A DNA stretch of 40,684 bases from an uncultured Lachnospiraceae bacterium (GCA_910586355.1 CAJUHJ010000014.1:1-40684); one strand, 5' to 3'. Positions 1 to 7,513 are shown, counted from the stretch's first letter. Made by a program: numbers and translations. The notes: generated by a model not told the origin, from the letters alone.

Positions 1-32
1 CATGGAACTGTCATATCTTTTTGCCTATCGGC

Positions 33-61
33 ATTATAGCATATGCAAAAACTTTTTTCAA
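33..61 (-). promoter_or_regulatory. Sigma-A type promoter firing leftward out of the window
   Basis: On the minus strand a TTGAAA (56-61) is followed after exactly 17 bases by a perfect TATAAT (33-38). Just downstream lies a short dyad, TGCC-TATC-GGCA (22-33), which could be an operator. The gene it would drive lies left of the window and is not visible. The call rests only on match to consensus and spacing. Confidence 0.55.
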
Positions 62-160
62 TATGCTTTTGGCAATCTAAAAACTATCCTTATCTGGTAT
101 CAGTCAATAGCCAATTGGCAATAAATACAAAATCTTTTCGGATCATATGATAATAGCTAA

Positions 161-490
161 AAAATTGTCAAATCAGATACCCAACGAACTCAAGGACAAT
201 TATTTATAAATGATGTAATGGTTTGGGGTGAGGCACTTTTGAAATCATATTATTTAGAAGATAAAGTTGCAAATTATCCAAGAATAATTATTGATAAAGA
301 TATTGTGAACGAAATTATTCAAAACAATGTACTATGTGAATATTTAAGAAAAGATTTTGATGATTTATATTTTTTAAACTTTCTGAATGATTGTCATTTT
401 TGTGGCAAAATGTTAATGAATGGATTTCAAATCATGCAAGAAGAAGCTGGTATAAAAATAGATGAGAAATTGTATCAAAAATTTAGTTGA
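161..490 (+). pseudogene. 5'-truncated remnant of a nucleotide-cyclase-like protein
   Basis: An open frame begins after a stop at 158-160 and ends at 490. An ATG at 218 exists, but it has no convincing ribosome site and the recognisable homology starts upstream of it. The translated stretch GQLFINDVMVWGEAL followed by KSYYLEDKVANYPRIIID resembles the conserved part of a bacterial family, usually annotated hypothetical, with a class III nucleotide-cyclase-like fold. That family typically reads G-x-L-Y-H-x-x-x-x-x-G-P-A-L-x-x-A-Y-x-L-E-x-x-x-A-x-Y-P-R-I-I-I-D. The N-terminal half of such a protein is absent, so this is most likely a decayed 3' fragment. The family assignment is from memory of the motif and is moderate at best. 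It could also be a small expressed protein of unknown role from 218. Confidence 0.45.
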
Positions 491-908
491 CATATAAATT
501 TGTAAATGCTGAATTAGATAGAAAGAATGAAAAAGTAGCCTGCATAAGTATATATGTCAATACTGTTATAATGAATGTTGTATGTTGTATAAATAATATT
601 CATTCTTATTTGCTCTTCCTTCTATAAAATTTTTAAAAGCATTTTAATCAGTTGACCATACCTGTTCATTTTGTGTTATAATGTTTCCTGTGATTTTGTT
701 TCCTTCATTTTTCCTTTATCAGGGTTCGTAAAGTTCTGTTGGAATATATAACACAAGGGAAACGATAAGGGAAAGTTCGCCAGCGATAAACTTAGTGTTT
801 TAAAGGGCTGGCGGGGATTTTAACAACAAAATATAACAGCTGATAGTTCCCTTTAAAATCCTCAAATCACAATCGGGATTTGAGGAGGTAAAGCAGATAA
901 AAAACGGA
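491..908. other. Non-coding spacer with hairpin-forming segments
   Basis: No plausible gene is seen. A promoter-like pair TTGACC (652-657) and TATAAT (677-682) is present, but its 19-base spacing is poor. Downstream are two hairpins: CGCCAGC (778-784) with GCTGGCG (807-813), and a 9-base stem 860-868 with 877-885. Neither is followed by a T-run, so they are not standard terminators. The block may be an unidentified structured RNA or debris of a lost element. Confidence 0.3.
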
Positions 909-937
909 TTGACATTGAAATATCATTATGTTAAAAT
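909..937 (+). promoter_or_regulatory. Promoter of the trpBA T-box leader
   Basis: A perfect TTGACA (909-914), a 17-base spacer and TAAAAT (932-937) form a strong sigma-A promoter. The transcript would start near 944, immediately ahead of the T-box leader, as expected for a tRNA-sensing leader of about 450 bases before trpB. Confidence 0.75.
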
Positions 938-943
938 TTATAC

Positions 944-1396
944 AGTTTTAGGAATAAGAGAAATCGAAGATCAAAGAGAGTACCATAGAAATGTTCTTTA
1001 CAGAGAGCCATTGTTTGCTGGAAGATGGCAGGAAAGTTTTATGGGAATGGGTTTGTGAGATGCAAAGTGAATCATAGTAGCGGATGCCGTGTTCCTCACG
1101 TTACAGGGGTCAGATATGGGAACAATTTAAAAATTGTTTAGTATCAAGTAATGAGGCTATGTGATAGGTGGCAAGTATTTTCTGTATCTGGAAGATACTT
1201 TTTTTGTTTTAGAAGCGGAAACATATGCAGACTCCTTACGTTTTTTATTCTGCAGATAGGAGCATTGATATGGATTTGTACGCGTAGTTCTGAAACGAAG
1301 AAACTGTACATATATATCATAGTGAATATCGGGTGGCACCACGAGAGTATCGTCCCGGACATTCTGGAAATGAACTGGAATGTCCGGGATTTTTTT
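944..1396 (+). promoter_or_regulatory. T-box leader (tRNA-Trp sensing) of trpBA
   Basis: The leader has the hallmark T-box sequence GGGTGGCACCACGAGAG at 1331-1347, which pairs with the NCCA end of uncharged tRNA. An intrinsic terminator follows directly at 1353-1396. Upstream, AGAGAG and GCTGGAAG elements around 976-1025 fit the distal part of Stem I. A TGG triplet at 1048-1050 (in GGGAATGGGTTTG) is a candidate specifier codon, fitting control by tryptophan. Low charged tRNA-Trp would stabilise the antiterminator and switch on trpB and trpA. Small ORFs in both strands across 1144-1456 are shadows of this RNA. The specifier position is my reading, not a folded model. Confidence 0.88.
1353..1396 (+). 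terminator. T-box regulated intrinsic terminator
   Basis: A 12-base stem, TCCCGGACATTC (1353-1364) with GAATGTCCGGGA (1378-1389), is followed by a run of seven T. It sits immediately after the T-box sequence, so the GGTGGCACC bulge strand can form the competing antiterminator. Confidence 0.9.
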
Positions 1397-1440
1397 ATCA
1401 AGTTGGAAAGAAAAGTCTTGGAAAAGAAAGGTGAAGAAAA

Positions 1441-2628
1441 ATGAACAGTAAAGCATATTATGGAAGGTTTGGAGGGCAGTTTGTGGCAGAGTCTTTGATG
1501 AATACGTTAGAGGAATTAGACGAAGTATTTGAAAACGCCATCAAAGACCCTGAATTTATCAAACAATGCCAGTATTATTTGAAACAGTATGTTGGACGAG
1601 AGACGCCGCTTTACTATGCGAAACGTTTAAGCGAAACATATGGAACGAAGATTTATTTGAAACGGGAAGATTTAAACCATACTGGAGCCCATAAAATCAA
1701 TAATGTAATCGGGCAGATTTTGCTGGCGAAGCGTATGGGGAAAAAGAAAGTAATAGCAGAAACGGGAGCCGGACAGCATGGTGTGGCGACTGCGACGGGC
1801 GCGGCGCTGTTTGAGCTGGAATGTACGGTGTTTATGGGCGAAGAGGATATGAGGCGGCAGGAATTAAATGTGATGCGCATGAAAATGCTTGGGGCAAATG
1901 TGGTATGTGTCCGTTCCGGCAGCAATACGTTAAAAGACGCTACAAACGAGGCAATCCGAACATGGGCGAAATCGGCGGAAGATACATTTTATGTGATAGG
2001 TTCTGCAGTAGGTCCGTATCCATACCCTAAGATTGTCAAAGAGTTCCAAAGTGTCATAAGTCGTGAAGCAAAGCAGCAGTTTATGGAGACAGAGCACAGG
2101 CTTCCTGATGTTGTGATGGCATGTGTGGGCGGAGGATCAAATTCAATCGGAATGTTTGCAGAGTTTATCGAAGAAAAAGGTGTGGAATTGATTGGCGTAG
2201 AGGCGGCAGGAAAAGGAATTGAAACCGGAGAACATGCAGCTGCTATGGCATTAGGGGAAATTGGTACGCTTCATGGTATGTGTTCGTATCTTTTGCAGGA
2301 TGAAAATGGAAATATAAAACTGGCACATTCGATTTCAGCGGGGTTGGATTATCCCGGCGTAGGACCGGAGCACGCCTATTTAAAAGATATAAAACGAGCG
2401 GAATACGTTTCAGTTACCGACCAGGAAGCGATGGATGCATTGATGGAGCTTTGCAGATTAGAGGGAATTATTCCGGCAATTGAAAGCGCTCATGCGATTG
2501 CATATGCGATGAAAAAAGCAAAAACTATGACAATGAATCAGGCAATGATTGTCTGTTTATCTGGAAGAGGGGATAAAGACGTACATACCATTGCAGATTA
2601 TCTTGCCCAAAAAGAGTATATGAATTAG
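1441..2628 (+). CDS. trpB: Tryptophan synthase beta chain
   Basis: TrpB condenses indole with L-serine to make tryptophan using pyridoxal phosphate. The 395-residue product is full length for the TrpB1 family. HTGAHKINN places the PLP Schiff-base lysine at Lys85, and AETGAGQHG places the catalytic glutamate at Glu107. The phosphate-binding GGGSNS loop is intact and the C-terminal CLSGRGDKD segment closes the site. The ATG is preceded by AAAGGTG. trpA follows after 15 bases, so the two are co-transcribed under the T-box. No trpE, G, D, C or F gene is nearby. Here TrpB may therefore use salvaged indole, a view strengthened by the odd TrpA partner. Confidence 0.96.
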   Translation: MNSKAYYGRFGGQFVAESLMNTLEELDEVFENAIKDPEFIKQCQYYLKQYVGRETPLYYAKRLSETYGTKIYLKREDLNHTGAHKINNVIGQILLAKRMGKKKVIAETGAGQHGVATATGAALFELECTVFMGEEDMRRQELNVMRMKMLGANVVCVRSGSNTLKDATNEAIRTWAKSAEDTFYVIGSAVGPYPYPKIVKEFQSVISREAKQQFMETEHRLPDVVMACVGGGSNSIGMFAEFIEEKGVELIGVEAAGKGIETGEHAAAMALGEIGTLHGMCSYLLQDENGNIKLAHSISAGLDYPGVGPEHAYLKDIKRAEYVSVTDQEAMDALMELCRLEGIIPAIESAHAIAYAMKKAKTMTMNQAMIVCLSGRGDKDVHTIADYLAQKEYMN

Positions 2629-2643
2629 AAGAGAGGGAGAAGA

Positions 2644-3402
2644 ATGAACCGAATAGAACAGAAAATGGCTTTACTGAGAGAAAAAAATGAAAAAGCGCTG
2701 ATGACGTATATTATTGCAGGACTGCCTGGCATAGAGGAGACAAAGGAATTGGTGAAGGCACAGGAAAAGGCGGGCACAGATGTGATCGGGCTTAAAATCC
2801 CATTTTCCGATCCGGTGGCAGACGGGCCAGTGGTGCAAAAGGCATCCTATCAGTCGATTTGTCTTGGCACAACGGTAAAAAAAGTATTTCAAATGACAAA
2901 AGAACTTCGAAGCGAAGGAGTTTTCGTTCCGATTGTCTTTCTGCTTTACTATAATACAATACTGCATTATGGGATCAAAGAGTTTGTAGGAAAATGTAAA
3001 GAATCCGGTGTGGACGCGGTGATTGTGCCGGATTTACCGTTAGAAGAACAAGAAGAGCTGCAAAATGCTTTAAAGGAATCGGAGCATACCATTCTCATTC
3101 AGATGATTTCCAAAGTTTCCAAAGAGCGGATACCATCTATTTTGGAACATGCGAAGGGATTCGTTTACTGTACATCTTCTATGGGAACAATAGGGCAGGC
3201 GAAAACGGTGGATATAAAGGAAATCTCAAAGATTCCTGTTTTGGCGGAGTTTGAAGAACATAATATGGGACAGATTAAAATCATAAAAGAAGCGGTTGAC
3301 GGCGTCATTGTAGGAAGTGATTTCATACAGTTATTGGAAGAAAATGATTACTGCATTGAGACAGCTAAAGAGTACTGCAAAAGTTTGAAACAAATTTTAT
3401 AA
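2644..3402 (+). CDS. trpA: Tryptophan synthase alpha-chain homologue lacking catalytic Glu49
   Basis: The 252-residue product is a TIM-barrel protein aligned along its length with TrpA, which splits indole-3-glycerol phosphate and channels indole to TrpB. The usual E-L-G-x-P-F-S-D-P-x-A-D-G motif reads GLKIPFSDPVADG. Residue 49, the catalytic glutamate, is glycine (codon ggg at 2788-2790), while Asp60 is kept. Other substrate-binding parts also deviate: loop 6 reads CTSSMGTIGQ rather than the usual S-R-x-G-V-T-G, and the phosphate-site G-F-G motif reads EFE (in VLAEFEEHN). The frame is intact, so the gene looks maintained. By family knowledge the protein should not cleave indole-glycerol phosphate but could still bind and activate TrpB. 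It follows trpB by 15 bases. Confidence 0.88.
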   Translation: MNRIEQKMALLREKNEKALMTYIIAGLPGIEETKELVKAQEKAGTDVIGLKIPFSDPVADGPVVQKASYQSICLGTTVKKVFQMTKELRSEGVFVPIVFLLYYNTILHYGIKEFVGKCKESGVDAVIVPDLPLEEQEELQNALKESEHTILIQMISKVSKERIPSILEHAKGFVYCTSSMGTIGQAKTVDIKEISKIPVLAEFEEHNMGQIKIIKEAVDGVIVGSDFIQLLEENDYCIETAKEYCKSLKQIL

Positions 3403-3424
3403 ACAATCTTATCTTTTCTGTTGG

Positions 3425-3453
3425 TTGCCAGATGATTTTATTTGCAGTATAAT
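3425..3453 (+). promoter_or_regulatory. malQ promoter
   Basis: TTGCCA (3425-3430), a 17-base spacer and a perfect TATAAT (3448-3453) lie between trpA and malQ. This implies that malQ is transcribed separately from trpBA. The ribosome site AGGAGAGA follows just before the malQ ATG. Confidence 0.7.
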
Positions 3454-3495
3454 AAAAAAAATGCGATTTTGATTAAAAACTAGGAGAGAAAGATT

Positions 3496-4977
3496 ATGAG
3501 AGCGAGCGGTATTTTAATGCACATATCATCCCTTCCGTCAGACTATGGAATAGGAACTTTGGGGAGGGAAGCCAGAAAATTTGTAGATTTTTTGGAAAAG
3601 GCAGGTCAGGCGTATTGGCAGATTCTTCCAGTTTGTCCGACCAGTTATGGGGATTCTCCGTACCAGTCCTTTTCAAGTTTTGCAGGCAATCCATATTTTA
3701 TTGATTTGAAAATGTTGTGTAAGGATGGGTATCTCACAAAAAAAGAATGTGATTCTTATGAATGGGGCAGCAAGGAAACTGAGGTGGATTTTGGGATTTT
3801 ATATGAAAACCGTTATGAATTGTTAAAGAAAGCGCATATGCGTTTTTTGAAAAAAGAACCGGATGATTTTTGTGCGTTTTGTGAAGAGGAAAAAGACTGG
3901 CTGGAGAGTTATGCTCAGTTTATGGCGTTAAAAGACGCCCACGGAGGCGTTGCATGGAGCGAGTGGGAGAGTGAAATCCGATTCCGCAATGCGGACGCCA
4001 TGCAGTCAGTTGTAACAAAGTATTTGGATGAAATTCATTTTTATAAAATGCTTCAATATCTGTTTTTTAAGCAGTGGCGGAGTTTAAAAAAATATGCAAA
4101 TGAAAAAGGAATTCAGATAATTGGGGATGTGCCGATTTATGTAGCATATGACAGCGCGGATGTATGGGCAAATCCAAATCAGTTTTATCTGGATGAAAAT
4201 CTGCGTCCGATAGAAGTGGCCGGATGCCCGCCGGATGCATTTACAGAGGATGGACAGCTTTGGGGAAATCCGCTGTTTCGTTGGGATGTTATGAAAAAGG
4301 ACGGTTATTGTTTTTGGACGAAACGTATTCGCGCCATGTCAAAACTTTACGACGTAGTCAGAATAGATCATTTTCGTGGGTTTGATTCTTATTATGCAAT
4401 CCCAGCAAACGCCACGACTGCCAAAAACGGCGTTTGGAAAGAGGGGCCAGGCATAGATTTATTTCATGTGCTGGAAGAAAAACTTGGAAAATTAAATATA
4501 ATTGTTGAAGATTTGGGATTTTTAACACCATCTGTAAAAAAACTGGTAAAGGATTCTGGATTTCCAGGTATGAAAGTTCTGCAGTTTGCATTTGATCCTA
4601 GGGAAGAGAGCGATTATATTCCCCATACTTACCACAGCCATTGTGTTGTCTATACGGGAACTCACGATAATGATACAATTTTAGGATGGATGAAAACAGC
4701 TCCAAAAGAATGTATGGATTATGCAAAAAAATATTTGAAACTGACAAAAGACGAGGGATACCACTGGGGAATGATGCGCGGCGCATGGGCGAGCGTCAGC
4801 GACCTTGCAATAGTAACGATGCAGGATGTGCTTGGATTGGGCAGCAGCGCACGTATGAATACACCGTCCACACTTGGATGTAATTGGAAGTGGAGAGCGA
4901 AAAAAGAGGAAATTACAACACAGCTTGCAAGAAAGATTCGAAAGTATGCAGAATTATATGGAAGAGTGAAGAAGTAA
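3496..4977 (+). CDS. malQ: 4-alpha-glucanotransferase (GH77, amylomaltase)
   Basis: This cytoplasmic enzyme transfers alpha-1,4-glucan chains between maltodextrins in starch, maltose or glycogen use. The 493-residue length is normal for GH77. The catalytic nucleophile lies in VVRIDHFRGFD, the acid/base glutamate in IIVEDLGFLTP and the transition-state aspartate in YTGTHDNDTILGW. The N-terminal ILMHISSLPSDYGIGTLG and the PVCPTSYGDSPYQSFS loop are typical of the family. No signal peptide is seen. It has its own promoter and no other maltose genes adjoin it. Its 3' end abuts the inverted-repeat segment at 4993-5352. Confidence 0.97.
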   Translation: MRASGILMHISSLPSDYGIGTLGREARKFVDFLEKAGQAYWQILPVCPTSYGDSPYQSFSSFAGNPYFIDLKMLCKDGYLTKKECDSYEWGSKETEVDFGILYENRYELLKKAHMRFLKKEPDDFCAFCEEEKDWLESYAQFMALKDAHGGVAWSEWESEIRFRNADAMQSVVTKYLDEIHFYKMLQYLFFKQWRSLKKYANEKGIQIIGDVPIYVAYDSADVWANPNQFYLDENLRPIEVAGCPPDAFTEDGQLWGNPLFRWDVMKKDGYCFWTKRIRAMSKLYDVVRIDHFRGFDSYYAIPANATTAKNGVWKEGPGIDLFHVLEEKLGKLNIIVEDLGFLTPSVKKLVKDSGFPGMKVLQFAFDPREESDYIPHTYHSHCVVYTGTHDNDTILGWMKTAPKECMDYAKKYLKLTKDEGYHWGMMRGAWASVSDLAIVTMQDVLGLGSSARMNTPSTLGCNWKWRAKKEEITTQLARKIRKYAELYGRVKK

Positions 4978-4992
4978 TTGATAAGTGGTTCG

Positions 4993-5014
4993 TGGATTTA
5001 TTTAATCTGCGAAA
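4993..5014 (+). repeat. Left inverted repeat (22 bp) of the invertible segment
   Basis: This is the exact reverse complement of 5331-5352, starting TGGATTTATTTAATCTGC. Similarity extends imperfectly outward by two to three bases. It begins 15 bases after the malQ stop codon. Confidence 0.9.
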
Positions 5015-5097
5015 TAAATAGTAACGTCATGAAATCATCAGTCTTTAACGGATGTCTGACCCATATCTTGACCCATAATAGAATTTTTAGGAAACAA

Positions 5098-5143
5098 AAA
5101 AAGCGTTCAAATGTGCATTTTTTTGTACATCTGAACGCTTTTT
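5098..5143. terminator. Bidirectional terminator inside the invertible segment
   Basis: The 20-base arms 5098-5117 and 5124-5143 pair around a six-T loop with two mismatched or wobble positions. The core GCGTTCA pairs with TGAACGC, flanked by an A-run on the left and a T-run on the right, so it should terminate on both strands. It insulates malQ read-through from the operon and, being near palindromic, would do so in either orientation of the segment. Confidence 0.8.
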
Positions 5144-5267
5144 GGCTGACCACTTTTCTGACCCACTATATTCTTTTTTCTATTTGAAAAAGCCCTAATT
5201 TTGAGAAAATATTACTTTCTCCTGGAACATTTTAAGATGGATATTGCTGGCACTTTTTGAAAATGGA

Positions 5268-5296
5268 TTGACAAACTGCCATCATACCCATATAAT
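5268..5296 (+). promoter_or_regulatory. Perfect-consensus sigma-A promoter inside the invertible segment
   Basis: TTGACA (5268-5273) and TATAAT (5291-5296) are separated by exactly 17 bases. Transcription should start near 5303, so the 5' untranslated RNA includes the right inverted repeat before the helicase start at 5399. It is the only strong promoter I see ahead of the helicase and polysaccharide genes. Confidence 0.85.
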
Positions 5297-5330
5297 AAAT
5301 ATAATTTTTAAATATTTAGACTAAAACTAG

Positions 5331-5352
5331 TTTCGCAGATTAAATAAATCCA
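5331..5352 (-). repeat. Right inverted repeat (22 bp) of the invertible segment
   Basis: The sequence starts TTTCGCAGATTAAATAAATC and is the exact reverse complement of 4993-5014. It lies about 35 bases downstream of the promoter's -10 box and 46 bases before the helicase start. Confidence 0.9.
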
Positions 5353-5398
5353 TGAAAAATAATAGGGATAGTCTGTGGCATAGGTGAGTGATGAGTTT

Positions 5399-7513
5399 AT
5401 GGAGATTGAATTGTTCCCGCATAACCGAACTGCATATGAGGCCGCTATGGATATGATTGCAAAATATGGGAAAGCGGCGGTGATACATCCTACCGGGACA
5501 GGGAAGTCTATGATTGCATTCCAGCTTGCTTTGAAACACCCAAATGATAAGATTTGCTGGCTGGCTCCAAGTGAGTATATTTATCAGACACAGGTGCGCA
5601 GCCTGGCAGACGCGGTACCGGGGTTTGAGCCGCAGATGCTGTCGCATGTATTATTTATGACGTATGCAAAACTTATGATGCATGAAAACGAGCTTGAGGA
5701 TTTAGAAGCGGACTGGATTATCTGCGATGAGTTCCACAGGGCTGGCAGCCGGGAGTGGGGCAGGAGCGTGCGGAAATTATTGGAACTTCATCCTGATGCT
5801 GGGGTTTTGGGGTTATCTGCTACAAATGTGCGTTATCTTGACAATCACAGAGATATGGCAGAAGAATTGTTTGATGGAAAAATCGCATCAGAAATCTCTT
5901 TAGGTGAAGCGATTGCGGGGCAAATTCTGCCGGCTCCGACCTATGTCGTTTCTATGTATGGGTATCAGCAAAAACTGCAGGATCTAAAACGCCGTATCCA
6001 GGCGTCGGGAAATCCGAAAATGCAGTTTGAAAACGAAAAATTACTGGAACAGTTAAAACGTGCATTAGAGAAATCCAAAGGTTTAGACCAGGTATTTGAA
6101 AAGCATATGCCAGATTTTCATGGAAAATATCTTGTGTTTTGTGCAGGGAAAGAGCATCTGGAGGAGATGATGCAAAAATGCAGGGAGTGGTTATATCTGG
6201 TGGACAAAGAGCCGCATTTTTACCGCGTGGTCTATGGGGATTTGGAGTCCTCCCGAAATTATGAGGCATTTTTGGAGGATAACAGCGCGCATTTGAAACT
6301 TCTTTTTTCAATTGACATGCTCAATGAGGGCGTCCATGTCAAAGATGTAGACGGTGTGATCTTGTTCCGGCCTACTGTTTCACCGATTTTATACCAGCAG
6401 CAAATAGGCAGGGCATTAGAAGCTGGGAAACAGAAGACGCCTGTTATTTTTGATATTGTAAATAATTTTGAAAGCCTTTGTTCCATTGACAGCATACGTT
6501 CTGAGGCCAATGAAGCGTTTTCGGCTGGTCTAAACCAAGAATATGAAAAGCTGCGTTTTGAAGATTCTTTCCGGATTATTGACGAGGTTTTGGACTGCCG
6601 GAGCATTTTTGCAGAAATCAAGAAAAATCTTTTGGCAGGGTGGGAATATTATTTTCAGGAAGCAAAGGCATATTATACGGAACATGGAAATTTAAAGATC
6701 AAAGGAAACTATGTTACATCCGAAGGCCTTGCGCTTGGCGCATGGCTTATAACGCAAAGGCGTGTATATGCCGGGAAAATATCCGGGACTTTGACAAAAG
6801 AGCAGGTATCCCTTTTGAATGGAATTGGTATGGACTGGAGCAGCGGGTTAAAACAGAGCTTTGAGAGAGGATATGAAGCGCTTGCAAAATATTATGAAAA
6901 ATACGGCAGTTCCGATGTAAAGGCGTCTTATGTAACAAAAGACGGTTATCCGCTTGGCAGGTGGATTGGAAATATCCGCAGGAAAAACAAAGGGGAATGT
7001 GGAAGGGCGCTGACCGCGGAGCAGAAAAAACGGCTGGATGAGCTGGAGATGATCTGGGATAAGTCAGAATACCAGTGGGAGAAAAATTTTGCGGCAGCCA
7101 AAACCTATTATGAAACCTATGGGAACTTAAAAGTCCCGCGCCAATATATCACAGAGGATGGTTTTGCGTTAGGAGTCTGGCTGGATAATCAGCGTGCTGT
7201 ATATGAAGGGCGAAAACCACAGGCTGTACCTTTGACAGAAAAGAAAATCCGCCGTTTGGAATCGGTTGGTATGGACTGGGTCAGAGGAAATGACAAACAG
7301 TGGAAAGAGCGTTACTGCAGTGCAGAACGTTATTATAAAACGTATGGAAATCTCAAAATTCCAGTTACTTATGTAACAGAAGATGGGCTTTTGCTTGGCA
7401 GGTGGGTCGGCAGGCAGAGAGAAAAATACAAAAAACATGCCTTGAGCAGGGAGCAGAAAGAGCTTCTTTTGAAAATCGGGTTTGAAGGGGACATGAATCA
7501 GTATGGAAGATAA
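5399..7513 (+). CDS. DEAD/DEAH-box helicase with four helicase-associated (HA) domains
   Basis: This 704-residue superfamily 2 helicase has a Walker A box HPTGTGKS at about residues 30-37 and motif II WIICDEFHRAG. Motif III is GLSAT and motif VI is QQQIGRALEAGK. The C-terminal 300 residues hold four repeats of the HA domain (PF03457 type), each with a pattern like YYxxYGNLKVPxxYxTxDGxxLGxWL and ending in xGMDW or similar. The start is taken at ATG 5399 because AGGTGA (5382-5387) sits 11 bases upstream. An in-frame GTG at 5384 lacks its own ribosome site. Its stop overlaps the next start by 11 bases, so it is the first gene of the polysaccharide operon. Its role there is unknown; nucleic-acid remodelling is inferred only from the family. 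Confidence 0.9.
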   Translation: MEIELFPHNRTAYEAAMDMIAKYGKAAVIHPTGTGKSMIAFQLALKHPNDKICWLAPSEYIYQTQVRSLADAVPGFEPQMLSHVLFMTYAKLMMHENELEDLEADWIICDEFHRAGSREWGRSVRKLLELHPDAGVLGLSATNVRYLDNHRDMAEELFDGKIASEISLGEAIAGQILPAPTYVVSMYGYQQKLQDLKRRIQASGNPKMQFENEKLLEQLKRALEKSKGLDQVFEKHMPDFHGKYLVFCAGKEHLEEMMQKCREWLYLVDKEPHFYRVVYGDLESSRNYEAFLEDNSAHLKLLFSIDMLNEGVHVKDVDGVILFRPTVSPILYQQQIGRALEAGKQKTPVIFDIVNNFESLCSIDSIRSEANEAFSAGLNQEYEKLRFEDSFRIIDEVLDCRSIFAEIKKNLLAGWEYYFQEAKAYYTEHGNLKIKGNYVTSEGLALGAWLITQRRVYAGKISGTLTKEQVSLLNGIGMDWSSGLKQSFERGYEALAKYYEKYGSSDVKASYVTKDGYPLGRWIGNIRRKNKGECGRALTAEQKKRLDELEMIWDKSEYQWEKNFAAAKTYYETYGNLKVPRQYITEDGFALGVWLDNQRAVYEGRKPQAVPLTEKKIRRLESVGMDWVRGNDKQWKERYCSAERYYKTYGNLKIPVTYVTEDGLLLGRWVGRQREKYKKHALSREQKELLLKIGFEGDMNQYGR

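Larger units (their letters stand above)
4993..5352. promoter_or_regulatory. Candidate invertible promoter segment upstream of the helicase/polysaccharide operon
   Basis: A 360-bp intergenic segment is bounded by exact 22-bp inverted repeats (4993-5014 and 5331-5352). It contains a palindromic terminator (5098-5143) and a perfect TTGACA-N17-TATAAT promoter (5268-5296) that reads right, across the right repeat into the helicase and 11 polysaccharide genes. This is the architecture of phase-variable promoters known from gut bacteria and clostridia, where a recombinase flips the segment. In the orientation given the promoter is ON. Flipped, it would face the 3' end of malQ. No tyrosine or small serine invertase gene is in the window, so the enzyme would act from elsewhere. 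A single sequence cannot prove inversion. Confidence 0.72.

Noticed and set aside
1144..1456. Overlapping small frames on both strands before trpB
   Set aside because: They fall on the T-box leader and its terminator. The RNA structure explains the sequence better than coding.
4978..5187. 69-codon frame directly after malQ
   Set aside because: It runs through the left inverted repeat and the terminator hairpin, and has no ribosome site or recognisable content.
5384..5398. GTG at 5384 as helicase start
   Set aside because: It has no ribosome site, while AGGTGA at 5382-5387 is well placed for the ATG at 5399, and MEIELFPHN is a natural family start.
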